Virus record (IMG/VR): IMGVR_UViG_3300008219_003867
Span: 1-56,278 of that record
Direction: 5' to 3' (one strand)
DNA from: a virus
Length of the DNA: 56,278 nt
Part shown: positions 41,410 to 51,684 of the stretch, one piece after another
Numbering within the stretch: position 1 is the stretch's first letter
Layout: each line of letters opens with the position of its first letter
Translations under genes and position numbers: made by a program
The notes under the pieces: model-generated
Told to the model about the DNA's origin: nothing
What the model saw: only the letters and a program-made list of their open reading frames with translations
Databases searched by the model: none

Positions 41410-43223
41410 TATAGTCCTGCTGTTTGTGGATAGTCATCATCAGGCCCGCAGTCTTCTGCCGTAGCAAATCCTTGGGCGAAGAATTTTTTAGAACAAGCGG
41501 CCATCTCACCTCTATCGCATCCTGCATGTGAAAGAATTTCCATTCCGTAAAACTCCGCTTGCAATATTATATGGACAGGTATTGCTTCTTTTACTGTTAC
41601 TGTAGTTCCAGAAGTTTGACCACAACTAGGATCAATCATTCGTTCATATTCATAAACTATTCTCTTACCAGTATCATAACTGAAAAACGCATCCCCTACC
41701 ATTAAGCCTTGACCTAGAGGATTTTCGATAAATATCTTTTCGTACATCATAGCCTTTGCATGCTGCGTCCAAGTTTTATCTTCACCAATTTTTCTGTTAA
41801 CAAACTCTTTTTCTCCAAAATAACTAGAACCCCATCCATGACACGGGTTTCCAGCCCTTCTTGATCCGGGCGCTCCACCTTGTACCTTTCTAAACTTATC
41901 AGTACATTCAGTAAGCGTGTTTGGCTTGCCAACCACTTCATCAATTGGCCTTAATATGATAGCATCATAAAAGGGTGCGCATCCATCTTTAAAATCTGAA
42001 CAAGCAGTTAGGTGTCCCAAAGTTCTACATCTACCGCACCAGTTGTGGTCTTCTGGGTCGTATATTTCAATATCTGGATAGTATATACTTGTTGGAAAAT
42101 ACGAAGTGTGTGTGCAATCATGTGTTGGGCATGGGTTTCTGTAAAGCCTTCCCGGTGCATTTACATTTCCACCAACACCAAAGTTGAATGAATTATTTCC
42201 ATCTAGACCAGCTTGTGGCAATATACACTTAGTAGCCTTAGATAAATATATACCGTTGTGTTTACCACCAACCCAAACCTTTCTTTGGTGATCCCATCTT
42301 AAATCAACAGGCCCAACCTTCCATTGGTCAGGTCTTCTCATGTGGACTGGTATAAAGTGCTTATGGTCTTCTTGCATACCAGACACGCTTTTTGCCTGCA
42401 TCGGGGGTGGAACATATCGCTGTCTTCCATAATTCGCAGCCCCCGGCTCATTATGCCTATACTCAGCATCGAATCTAAGGTTGGGAACCGGGTTTTCATA
42501 TATATCATAGCCCCAACCAGCCATTACCATTGGCCCCCTAAGTCCTATTGGCCTTGCGGTGTTTTTTTGTTTTGTTGGAGCATCAACCAGCGTTGCAACG
42601 TCTGTTGAAAACCCACCACCAACAGCCACCTGACTTGGATTTGTGAGTGTCTCGTTTTTATTAAGCCGCGCAATGAAGTGACCAGAAGCAAACGGATTTA
42701 AAGATATAGACGTAATAAAAGCTGGCCCCGGAGCGTTGACACCTAGATCTTCATGTTGTCCAACTTCCTTAAAAGCAACGCGGTCATCAACACCGCCTTC
42801 TTTAGCTGTGCTATAAGGTCTTTCAAAAGCTGGAAATCCGGTATCATCTAATGGTCTATTTAAGTCTGAGTCTTTACCGCCGTCGTTTCTTACTTTGAAA
42901 GCTGTGTCATAAGGCACAAACAAACCATCTAAAGACATGCCCGCAGATTTTTTCCAAGAGTCATCCCCTCCAAATTGAGACATATAGGTAACCGCTGGGC
43001 TTGTCATGGTTGTTGCGGTGGAGTCCAATATTTTCATTGCCCCCCCACCCTCAACCGGATGATTATCCCAATACATAACCTTATTTTGACCATCTCTAGC
43101 AACAAGATTAGCATTAACGCTATACATACTTGATAGCATCAGATGGCTATAATCAGCTAAGTCGGTCTTTTCTCTATCTTCTGCGCCGCCTTGACCAGCG
43201 TATGTTATTTGGTTTCCAGCCAT
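41409..43223 (-). CDS. Tail-associated structural protein (604 aa)
   Basis: 604 aa. Beta-rich with conserved-looking blocks (PGPAFITSISLNPFASGHFIA in part, GPMVMAGWGYDIYENPVP in part, KWKVGPVDLRWD-like composition). A Cys/His cluster at about residues 368-420 (CPTHDCTHT, WCGRCRTLGHLTAC, GC) may bind zinc or form disulfides. No enzyme motif was found. Genes before and after are joined by TAATG. Likely part of the baseplate or fibre assembly with the giant neighbours. Confidence 0.55.
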   Translation of the reverse strand: MAGNQITYAGQGGAEDREKTDLADYSHLMLSSMYSVNANLVARDGQNKVMYWDNHPVEGGGAMKILDSTATTMTSPAVTYMSQFGGDDSWKKSAGMSLDGLFVPYDTAFKVRNDGGKDSDLNRPLDDTGFPAFERPYSTAKEGGVDDRVAFKEVGQHEDLGVNAPGPAFITSISLNPFASGHFIARLNKNETLTNPSQVAVGGGFSTDVATLVDAPTKQKNTARPIGLRGPMVMAGWGYDIYENPVPNLRFDAEYRHNEPGAANYGRQRYVPPPMQAKSVSGMQEDHKHFIPVHMRRPDQWKVGPVDLRWDHQRKVWVGGKHNGIYLSKATKCILPQAGLDGNNSFNFGVGGNVNAPGRLYRNPCPTHDCTHTSYFPTSIYYPDIEIYDPEDHNWCGRCRTLGHLTACSDFKDGCAPFYDAIILRPIDEVVGKPNTLTECTDKFRKVQGGAPGSRRAGNPCHGWGSSYFGEKEFVNRKIGEDKTWTQHAKAMMYEKIFIENPLGQGLMVGDAFFSYDTGKRIVYEYERMIDPSCGQTSGTTVTVKEAIPVHIILQAEFYGMEILSHAGCDRGEMAACSKKFFAQGFATAEDCGPDDDYPQTAGL

Positions 43224-46200
43224 TATGATTTACCTGTTTGATATTGATCTATTCCACGTTTTGTTCTTTTAATTTGCTCTTCTGTTCTTGCAAGATTGGC
43301 AAGAAGATCTCTCTGGCTTTTTCTTATTCTGTCTTCATATGTTTTTGTTAGATCTCCAAATTTTCTGTTTGTAGTAAAGTTATAGGTTGTTGTTAAACCT
43401 CCAGTTCCTATCTGAACACTAACGTCTGTGATATACGGCCCTTTTACTATTTCACCAGCAGCGTTTGTGTATGTTAATTGCGTCCCAAAAGCATAAGCTG
43501 GTATTCCCGTTAATTGAATATTTCCGGTTTCTTGAGTTCTATTTTGAGCCTTGCCAATTGTAGATTTGACCCTTGCCATAGCAGCTTTTCCCATTTCCTT
43601 TTCCCCACCAAAAGCTGCTGGATGGAACGCTTCATCTATTTGGAAATCGGGTTTTCCAAAGTCCCAACCTGCGGCCCAAGCCCCCCACCTATAGTGTCTA
43701 CTTTGTTGAGGAACGGCTGCATGCCAAGGTTTATATACAGCCGCCTTAAAAGAACCCTTCTTCATATCAGGCGCAACACTACTATTAGCAATGATCCTAG
43801 CACCCCAAGCCACAATGTTTTGTTTTGCTATACTCAGGGGATCCCAGCCCATTAACCATGCCTGCAACAAGCTGTTTGCATTTTTAGCATTTAATAAAGG
43901 CACGCACATGTGGTTCTTCTCGCCACCCACAGAATCATGTAGCTTTTTAGATTCATCCGTTTGTGAATAAAGAGCGGCTGCTGGAAGTGTTACCAGCGCG
44001 TATGGTTTATATGCAGCGTAATCAGTTAATATTTCTTTAGGGAATGCTCCAGTTATTCCCTTTGTTACCACGGGTCTTTCGTTTAATACTCTTTGTGTAC
44101 TTTGGTTCGCGTTTGTTATTGCGTCTGCGACTGGATCTCCGGTATTTACATCTTTTGGTGGTTTTGGCCCAACCACTGCAATTGTTGCTAAATCTTCTAG
44201 TTCAGCAGCGGTTTCACCCCCCTTGGGGAGTTCCATAGGACTACCAGCTAAATATTTTTTATACTGAAGCTCATGGTGAACTTCCCAATCTGGCCTCTCT
44301 GTTAGCCAGTGTGTTTTTGGGTCTATTTGTGTAGGCACAAATACCTTGCCGCCCCAGTTATCGTGAGGGCCAGCATTAAATGTCGTCTGGTAAAAACTTT
44401 CTGCATCAAAAGCACTAAAACTCACGGGTACGGCATTTCCAGAGAATCTTTGCCATTCTTTTTCTGGGAATATAACAAAGGATTTTAAATTTCCGTCATC
44501 AGTCCAAAAGTTCATGTTTTGTGGATAGCCAGCGTTAACAGCTTTTGACTCTTGACTACCAAAGTTATATTCTATATCCCCTCCGGGCCATCCAGCAGTT
44601 GCAACTTCCCATCTATTAATTTCTTGGATTGGCTCAATCCATATATCTCCGTTGATTATTTCACATGTGTATTTGTCGGGGCTTACTCCATTTGTACATC
44701 TTCCAACGCCCATTTTGTGGAACCACTCGCTTTGTAGGCCGTGTGTACCCCAATCAAAACCAGCATCTTCGCAACCACCTTTACCCTTATAGCTTGGGTT
44801 TGTACATGTTACGGTTGATGGTGGATTAAAAGGAAGCGGCACTAAATACTTTCTTCCGTAGAATTGGGTAGCGACATGTGCAACCTTTTTATACGCAAGG
44901 TCTACCATCATGCTCGTTTTCTCATACACTGACATGACAGTATTCGTACTAGGATCTCCACATGGCTCACCAACAGTCGCCTTTGCTTTTCCGGGGGAGG
45001 GCTTGGTGCTAGGAACATGCACTCCCCTTCCAGCAAACCCAGTTAAAGCATTTGCCGCATCTACATGCGCCCCGCTCATTCCACCTTCTATGATAACATC
45101 GTCTTCCGTTGGACACCAATCTCCCCAATAGTTTCCGGGGACTGGATTTTGATAATACATGTGGCAGGGAAGGTACGGCTGAAGCTCTCTCATAAAATAC
45201 AGCCAAGATTCTTTACTAGCCGCAGCATGTCTTAATTCTGTTACTGTTGCATAATGGAAGTCTTGGAATTGCTCGCCGGGATCATTATGTTCTGGTTTGG
45301 GGCCACCATAATAATCAACTTGTCCTAAATCTATAGGAATGGTTGAAGTTCTACATTTTAGAGGCAAGCCTCTTCCGCTCTTAAGATCTACGGGTGCGTA
45401 GACCATCCTCCCTCTTGTTTCAAGATCCTTATCGGTAGCTGGACTACCCTTTTGGTAACATTCTCTTGGGTCGTTGGTTGGGCCACCATCACCATCTCCC
45501 GGCGGGCCTTGATCTTCTGTATCTTCTACACCCTCGTTTTCTTCAATCGAGAACATATGGCAGTCGCCTTTTAGTCTCTGTCTTGTTTTTACATATCCCG
45601 GTGCTGGAATATCTTCTGGCGCTAATTCTATGCCATAGTATGGGTCTTTAAGTGCGTAGCCAAGAGAGGCTCCAGCGGCGTCGGTAGCATTATCTGGAAA
45701 TACGTTTTCAGGAATATTTTTCCATTCGGCTTCGCCGGGGTATTTTTCTTCACAGTCTTTATATGTTACCGCATCGGTTCTACTACCGTCTGGGAACACC
45801 AAGCCTGTCGGTGTTGTAATTTTCGTTGTAGCTATACAGCCATGTTGCCAATCAAATCTAAAAGTAAGAGCTATGCATTCATCTGAATAAAGACCGCCAC
45901 CGCTTTCATAGTCATTTTCATCTCCTTTTACCCAATTTCCCCCGGATGGTTTCCACGCTTCTCCAGCGCCTGTACAATCAGCCTGTACTTTGCCGAAAGC
46001 TCCAGCACACTGCGCTGTGTGACAATCTGTCTCGGTAGGGTTATCTTCAGTATTAATATCACAATGATCACTCTCTGCTATGTCGCCATTTTTGTTAATT
46101 CTAAAAGAGTCTCTTATTACTTCGGGGGTAAGCATTTTTCCACCATCCACACAGTCTTGCGCGCTTTGCACCATATGGACGGTTCCGTTGGCTAGGTTTG

Positions 46201-49200
46201 ATGACCATTTATCGTGATCTTTTGTGGCGGGGTCACCTCTAACATAGGACGTGCTAGTGACTGTATCCTCGAAGTCTCTTGTATAGAATGCTACTAACCT
46301 ACCTCCCCCTTCTGCCACTGGTGGGTCTGCTGGATCACCGTTAGCATCCACTTCAACCTTAAAACATCCAAACTGACATCCCCATGCGCTATGAGCTATA
46401 TTATTTCCTGAGCCAGCTAGCGTACCGAGTTCATCGGTTATGTCTCCACCATCAGGATCACGACACGCATTCCACGCCACACAGTGGGGTCTAAATTTAT
46501 ATAAGCCCTTATCAGTCAGTCTTATTGTCGCACAGTCTGATTCTGCGCCACTTTTTTCGACGTTACATTCGCATATATTTGGCATGTTCTCCCAGTCTGT
46601 TTGTGCAGCCCCAGTGTCAGGATCTTCGCATATGCCAAGTGCTGGATTCCACCACTCTATTCCACTAAAAACACCTTCTACTGGATTAAAGTCTCTATAA
46701 GGGTCATCATCCCAAGCGAAGCCTTTAATTGGCTTACCTTCAACAGTATTGTCTACTATATCAAGGAGTGGATTGGTTGCTTCAATAGCCTGCGGAGTCT
46801 CAGACTGCCATGAGTAGTCTTCTCCCAATGCTTCACAAGCTTGTTTGTCTGCTGGTTGGGGTGTGACTACAACAGGCCCAGAGACTTTGTTTTCTGTACA
46901 TTCACCATGCAAGCTCTTGTTAGCTCCACCTTCCGTGTGTTCATATTCGATATAACCCCAGCATGGGAATATATCTAAATAGCCAGAATCGCGCGAATAT
47001 ATGGCCTCCCATTCTCCACCACCTGCTGAACATGAGTCTTCATCCCCCGCCTTTCCCCAAGTATTTCCACCATTAACACAATCTCCTTTGTTTACATCGC
47101 CTGTGTTTCCTCCAGAGTCGTTACTACAATATTCATCTTCTGGAGTATTACCAGAAAAAGCACAAGCCCCAGCATCCGCTTGGTGCAAAGAACCCACCCT
47201 ATTAAACTGAAATGGGTCTGCTTCGTCGTTTGTAGGGCCAGAATAATCTTGAGGCCAATACCAAGGCAGGTAATCATCATTACTAACAGAGGGGAGGTTT
47301 TGCTCAAAATCTGGAAAAAGCAAAGGATCGGTTTCTCCAACTTTTCCATAAGGATTCCAACCAAGATCCGTCCCGTCTAAAAAGGTGTCTTTTGGTGTGT
47401 CTTGGTTTGTAAGAGTAACCCCATCTATTTCTACATTAGGTAGGTATTCTGTTAATATAGAGTCTTTGCCCTCTGTTGGTGCTGGATTGCTCCCTGTTGT
47501 ATTAACCTCTTTCCATATGTTTGTTGCATCTTCAGCAAGACATGCTGGCTCATCTACCATGCCCAATACTTCATCGTCGGAAGTGTCAAAGCATTTGTAG
47601 CCTCTTGTTGATTTATCTAAATACTTGTTACTTGTCGCATTATAGAATAGCTCTTTTCTAAGCCTTCTATCGCCAATGGGTGTAACGCCTACAACCCTTG
47701 TTCTAGGCCCACCCAATAAAATCTTGCCCTCTATTGGATCAGTAAACTCATATCCAAGAGTTGAACTAACAAGCGTGGGATTATTTTCCACGTCTATAAA
47801 CGGGCCTTCTGGTGGTACTTTTTGAGATAGATCTACAGCATCGCTTAAAGCATCCTTGTCTATAGTTACGTTTCTGGGGACAATAACAACCTTGATAATA
47901 CCCGAATAATTTTTTATTAGTTCATAGTCTTCCGGGTTAACAAAGTTTTCGTCAACTAGCTTTTTTGTTATTGGCTCCAGCATTACATAAAAATCAGAGG
48001 CCGCAACTTCACAAACTTGTTGTATTATTGCAAGGAGAGACATCGAATCTCCGGGGACTCGATAATCGGATGGCACAAAACCCGATGTTCCATCTATGTC
48101 GCCACTGTGGTCTTTATGGGTGAGTTTAAGAAATTGTTCCAAATCTACTAAATACCTATGTGCAGAACGACTAGGGTCATCGGTATTGAAATCATCGAAT
48201 GGTTCTTTGTATATCTCTGCGAAGGGTGCTTTAACATCCAAGAACCTAGTATCTACAGAATAGGTCATTGGGCCACCAAAAGGCTCTTGCTTATCTGTGT
48301 ATGTTCTGACTGTACCCTTTAACATTTCTCTTAGGGCTGGAAGTATACCAAATGCATGCTTCCCTCCATTTTCTACCATCTCGCCGCCATGATTATCAAT
48401 GCAATCTTCTGTTTTTTCGTCTTCGTTGTTTCCTACGGTATCAACCACTGCGCCATTTTTAACACAGTTTGTGCTTGACCAATCTGTATTAAAGTTTCTA
48501 TCGGGAACATTCCAAAGCATTCCAGATTCTGTTCTATCGGATTTATTAAAGCCGTGATGTTCGTAATACCCATAGACATTTAATATGTTGTAATATCCAT
48601 TCCAACCCTCTTCGTATGCTCTTGTGCTATCTACCACTTTGTAAAAGTCGCTAGGTGAAACCCTAGACGCAAACCCATTTAGGATAACCGTAGTGTTTTC
48701 TAAAACGGTTCGGGGGTCTGCTACGCTTACAGAATAGGTTAGCCCAGACGTAGAAAACCTCTTTTCGTATTTGGTCATTATGCCCGGAAATGAGAACGCT
48801 TTGGGACAATTTCTCTCAAGGACACAATCCGCATCTATATCCTTGCCGTCATAATAATGGAAGAAAACAGGCTCCCCCGGATCTGGCATGTAGGCTATAT
48901 CTCCAAACGTTGAATATATATGCCCCATTCCAGTTTCAGGATTTCCCGGTTCAGCCCCGCCTGTTGAGTCAATGGAGTATTTCTCTAACAGCCCTACTGG
49001 AAAAGCGTCTGGACTCCAGCTATGATAACCTTCTGTTATAGCATCCCTAGTTCCAGAAGGCGTTAAAAATGACTTTGTATTAAATTCATCCTTGACTAGG
49101 TTTACAGTTAAACTTGATCCATTTCCGTTAAACCCTAGATTTGAACTCCAGTCCATGATGGACATGCCCAAAAAGGTTTGCTGAAAAATACCCAATTCTA

Positions 49201-49327
49201 TTGTCTTATAGTCATGTAGCGTTGAGTTATATTCATCCCACTTACCTCCAGCCGCTATACACTTGTCCTTAGTGTCGTTTGTCGCTGGATCTTTACTACA
49301 TCTAAATTCTTTTTTATGACTAGTCAT
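43223..49327 (-). CDS. Large tail hub/tip-like protein (2034 aa)
   Basis: 2034 aa. The first 600 residues look like a tail-tip or baseplate-hub core: GIFQQTFLGMSIMDWSS, PGEPVFFHYYDG, SFPGIMTKYEKRFS and GLTYSVSVADPRTVLEN, then VILNGF. Cys...Cys...W modules interrupt the chain, one at the extreme N-terminus (RCSKDPATNDTKDKCIAAGG), several from about 760 to 1170, including a long module at 45932-46072, and more later. The C-terminus (about 1940-2034) ends in a charged helix (RKSQRDLLANLARTEEQIKR). Probably binds the tail end and carries receptor- or assembly-related domains. Confidence 0.6.
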   Translation of the reverse strand: MTSHKKEFRCSKDPATNDTKDKCIAAGGKWDEYNSTLHDYKTIELGIFQQTFLGMSIMDWSSNLGFNGNGSSLTVNLVKDEFNTKSFLTPSGTRDAITEGYHSWSPDAFPVGLLEKYSIDSTGGAEPGNPETGMGHIYSTFGDIAYMPDPGEPVFFHYYDGKDIDADCVLERNCPKAFSFPGIMTKYEKRFSTSGLTYSVSVADPRTVLENTTVILNGFASRVSPSDFYKVVDSTRAYEEGWNGYYNILNVYGYYEHHGFNKSDRTESGMLWNVPDRNFNTDWSSTNCVKNGAVVDTVGNNEDEKTEDCIDNHGGEMVENGGKHAFGILPALREMLKGTVRTYTDKQEPFGGPMTYSVDTRFLDVKAPFAEIYKEPFDDFNTDDPSRSAHRYLVDLEQFLKLTHKDHSGDIDGTSGFVPSDYRVPGDSMSLLAIIQQVCEVAASDFYVMLEPITKKLVDENFVNPEDYELIKNYSGIIKVVIVPRNVTIDKDALSDAVDLSQKVPPEGPFIDVENNPTLVSSTLGYEFTDPIEGKILLGGPRTRVVGVTPIGDRRLRKELFYNATSNKYLDKSTRGYKCFDTSDDEVLGMVDEPACLAEDATNIWKEVNTTGSNPAPTEGKDSILTEYLPNVEIDGVTLTNQDTPKDTFLDGTDLGWNPYGKVGETDPLLFPDFEQNLPSVSNDDYLPWYWPQDYSGPTNDEADPFQFNRVGSLHQADAGACAFSGNTPEDEYCSNDSGGNTGDVNKGDCVNGGNTWGKAGDEDSCSAGGGEWEAIYSRDSGYLDIFPCWGYIEYEHTEGGANKSLHGECTENKVSGPVVVTPQPADKQACEALGEDYSWQSETPQAIEATNPLLDIVDNTVEGKPIKGFAWDDDPYRDFNPVEGVFSGIEWWNPALGICEDPDTGAAQTDWENMPNICECNVEKSGAESDCATIRLTDKGLYKFRPHCVAWNACRDPDGGDITDELGTLAGSGNNIAHSAWGCQFGCFKVEVDANGDPADPPVAEGGGRLVAFYTRDFEDTVTSTSYVRGDPATKDHDKWSSNLANGTVHMVQSAQDCVDGGKMLTPEVIRDSFRINKNGDIAESDHCDINTEDNPTETDCHTAQCAGAFGKVQADCTGAGEAWKPSGGNWVKGDENDYESGGGLYSDECIALTFRFDWQHGCIATTKITTPTGLVFPDGSRTDAVTYKDCEEKYPGEAEWKNIPENVFPDNATDAAGASLGYALKDPYYGIELAPEDIPAPGYVKTRQRLKGDCHMFSIEENEGVEDTEDQGPPGDGDGGPTNDPRECYQKGSPATDKDLETRGRMVYAPVDLKSGRGLPLKCRTSTIPIDLGQVDYYGGPKPEHNDPGEQFQDFHYATVTELRHAAASKESWLYFMRELQPYLPCHMYYQNPVPGNYWGDWCPTEDDVIIEGGMSGAHVDAANALTGFAGRGVHVPSTKPSPGKAKATVGEPCGDPSTNTVMSVYEKTSMMVDLAYKKVAHVATQFYGRKYLVPLPFNPPSTVTCTNPSYKGKGGCEDAGFDWGTHGLQSEWFHKMGVGRCTNGVSPDKYTCEIINGDIWIEPIQEINRWEVATAGWPGGDIEYNFGSQESKAVNAGYPQNMNFWTDDGNLKSFVIFPEKEWQRFSGNAVPVSFSAFDAESFYQTTFNAGPHDNWGGKVFVPTQIDPKTHWLTERPDWEVHHELQYKKYLAGSPMELPKGGETAAELEDLATIAVVGPKPPKDVNTGDPVADAITNANQSTQRVLNERPVVTKGITGAFPKEILTDYAAYKPYALVTLPAAALYSQTDESKKLHDSVGGEKNHMCVPLLNAKNANSLLQAWLMGWDPLSIAKQNIVAWGARIIANSSVAPDMKKGSFKAAVYKPWHAAVPQQSRHYRWGAWAAGWDFGKPDFQIDEAFHPAAFGGEKEMGKAAMARVKSTIGKAQNRTQETGNIQLTGIPAYAFGTQLTYTNAAGEIVKGPYITDVSVQIGTGGLTTTYNFTTNRKFGDLTKTYEDRIRKSQRDLLANLARTEEQIKRTKRGIDQYQTGKS
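45932..46072 (-). repeat. Long Cys module, copy E (in the 2034-aa protein)
   Basis: Encodes SDHCDINTEDNPTETDC, QCAGAFGK and GAGEAWKPSGGNW. It is the same design and length as copies A and B of the 3810-aa gene but lies in a different gene, showing the module is shared between proteins. Here N-P-T replaces N-T-T. Confidence 0.75.
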
Positions 49328-51684
49328 TAGAACTCCTGCCCCGGATATGGTTCGCCCTGTCCATCGTCTTGCGCGCTAGTCCAAGTTTCACCCGCTGTTA
49401 CACAAGCCGCCTTGTCTGCAATAGTCGGGTCACTACATGTTCCATAAGTTCCAGCAGGATCAGCGAATACATAATCGCCAGATGGGAATGCATAAGGATC
49501 GTTTATTTCATAAATCCAACTTAGACTAAAGCTCCAGTCTCCTGTTTTTGGGTTCCAGCTTTCCTGCGGTGGGTTTACAAATCTTTTATGCACTCTTTTT
49601 GGGGAGTTTGGCCCAGTTAAGAGGTAGGTTTTTGGATCAAATGAATCAATTAGTTTCTTAATTGCAGTTGCTTGTATCATTTTTGTTCCCGCCCCCGTGT
49701 GCGTGGGGTTAGCATTTGGATCCCAAGTTCCCCCTACGGCTGGGTCTTCACAATCTACTTGTGTTGTTATTGCAACAGAAGTGACAGGGTGAAACTCAAC
49801 ACTACATGCTCCTAAAGGTGAACCAGCCAAAGCACTCCCCGGCTTTGCCAATACAAAATCGGGTGAATAATCAGCAAGAGTTAATCTTAATCTTGTATTT
49901 ACATAGTTAGGATTTGGTACAAACTTCATGAAAGCCCCAGTGGTGTCTTTTGTTGCCTCACACTTTAACTTACTTCCGACATCTCTTATTTGATTGTAGG
50001 CATCTACACATATCTCTGCCCTATTAACATCAAAGTTAGCGCTGATAGAGAAATCTCTCTGCCATTGTGTTTGTGTATTAATAGATTGTAATACGGGGCC
50101 AACCCTTCTACCTAGAACAGTGTGTGTCGCTATCACCTGACCGGGATATGTATCGTTTACACTCCAGTCTTCTGTTCTTACATAAGGTATGTATTTACCA
50201 GTAGCTGAATCTTTAGTCGTAAAACTCACATTGTATGTAATGGTTCCATTTCCGGGCTGCTCAGTAACGCTCTTTGATTGTGGAACTGGGTTGACTTTGA
50301 AAGTGTCGTATTCTGGAAGATCATTTAACATTTCAGCAACGGTAACGAATAAAAACGGCATTATTTTTTCATAATGTTCAACTGCATTTTGCCACTTACT
50401 ATTTTTAACACCACCGCCGCCTTCGTAGTCAAATACTCTATCTGTACCAGAGGCGTCTCTATGTATAAGCCTATCTTCATTACCGGCGGCACCCACGGCT
50501 ACAGTATCGGCATTATCACCCAAGCCTTCTATAGTACCGTTTACACTAATGGTTACACTACCATCTCCCTCTGACTCTTCGCTAATACTAAAGTCCATAG
50601 TCTCCATAGCTTTAGCGGCAGACGGGGCTAAATGCCAAGTTTCTGTTACATTAAAACTGCCTTGATTTATATCTACGTTTGATATTCTTTTGTAATTAAA
50701 AGCAACGTATTGCTTTAGGGGGTCTGGTTCAGTGTCTGGAACGGGAAAATTCATTGAGAACAGATGAACATCATCAGCGTCCATGTCTCCCGGTGCCGCT
50801 ACGCCAGCATCTGGGCGGGCGGCAGTAAATTCGTCATCATCTTTTCCAAATAGATAATGGTTACCATATTCCATTTTGTCATATAGATATCCCCTAGCTT
50901 GTTGCCAAGCCCTACCATTTGGAGCATAGACTGTACTCCAATTATCGTCGGGGTCTACTCCTTCAGCTTTTCCGCTTCTAAGAAATTTATTTCTTCCGGT
51001 GGCTGACATGGTTCTTGTTATTGTAAATAGCTTTTTGCTGTTTACTAATTCGCCCTTAAAGTCGGCGGCTTTTGGGTTTCCAGCATCATCTACTGCTTCT
51101 CCACCATCTATTTGATGTCTCGTATAGAGTTGTTTATCAAGCTCTTCTACACCCCACGTTTCAGTAGCAGATTTAATAAGCCAGTTTTCAAACAACTCAA
51201 AGTCGTCAGCATCAATTGGAACATCGTTAGCACCAAACAAGACGTTTGTTGAAAGATTAACTGTATATGGCATTTTGTATGGATCTCCGGGGTCATGCCC
51301 CGGCAAATCAACACTCTCTACAGTTACATAGCAAGATATACCTTGAGGGTTCCCAAGCATGGGGGAATCAATTGTCATAAGCTGACCGTCGTTGTCTTTA
51401 CTGAAAAGGTTCATTAAAGCCTTTGTCTTATTCAATAAAGATTGATGCCATTCGTTATCGGTAAAAGCATAAAATAGATCAAAACCAGCCCCCTGAATGA
51501 ATGCACCGTTGGCCTTGGGGGAGCCTCTATCGGCAACTAATGTACCACTAAGCTGTATACTGTACGAAACCCCAAGGATTTCACCGGTGCCGTCCTTATC
51601 GTAATTTTTTGAGATACTTACAAACGGAGCCGGAATCAAATGATTTCTTTGATGTGTTACTCTTCTACTAAAATATACTGGCAT
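49327..51684 (-). CDS. Tail structural protein (785 aa)
   Basis: 785 aa. The start (PVYFSRRVTHQRNHLIPAPF) and the long beta-rich body (SYSIQLSGTLVADRGS, MPYTVNLSTNVLFG, TYNVSFTTKDSATG) resemble tail-tube-proximal or distal-tail proteins. Two Cys modules are inserted late: CSVEFHPVTS...DCEDPAVGGTW (about 660-690) and CSDPTIADKAACVTAGETW near the end. Overlaps by one base on both sides. The module insertions lie where loops would be expected. Confidence 0.55.
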   Translation of the reverse strand: MPVYFSRRVTHQRNHLIPAPFVSISKNYDKDGTGEILGVSYSIQLSGTLVADRGSPKANGAFIQGAGFDLFYAFTDNEWHQSLLNKTKALMNLFSKDNDGQLMTIDSPMLGNPQGISCYVTVESVDLPGHDPGDPYKMPYTVNLSTNVLFGANDVPIDADDFELFENWLIKSATETWGVEELDKQLYTRHQIDGGEAVDDAGNPKAADFKGELVNSKKLFTITRTMSATGRNKFLRSGKAEGVDPDDNWSTVYAPNGRAWQQARGYLYDKMEYGNHYLFGKDDDEFTAARPDAGVAAPGDMDADDVHLFSMNFPVPDTEPDPLKQYVAFNYKRISNVDINQGSFNVTETWHLAPSAAKAMETMDFSISEESEGDGSVTISVNGTIEGLGDNADTVAVGAAGNEDRLIHRDASGTDRVFDYEGGGGVKNSKWQNAVEHYEKIMPFLFVTVAEMLNDLPEYDTFKVNPVPQSKSVTEQPGNGTITYNVSFTTKDSATGKYIPYVRTEDWSVNDTYPGQVIATHTVLGRRVGPVLQSINTQTQWQRDFSISANFDVNRAEICVDAYNQIRDVGSKLKCEATKDTTGAFMKFVPNPNYVNTRLRLTLADYSPDFVLAKPGSALAGSPLGACSVEFHPVTSVAITTQVDCEDPAVGGTWDPNANPTHTGAGTKMIQATAIKKLIDSFDPKTYLLTGPNSPKRVHKRFVNPPQESWNPKTGDWSFSLSWIYEINDPYAFPSGDYVFADPAGTYGTCSDPTIADKAACVTAGETWTSAQDDGQGEPYPGQEF

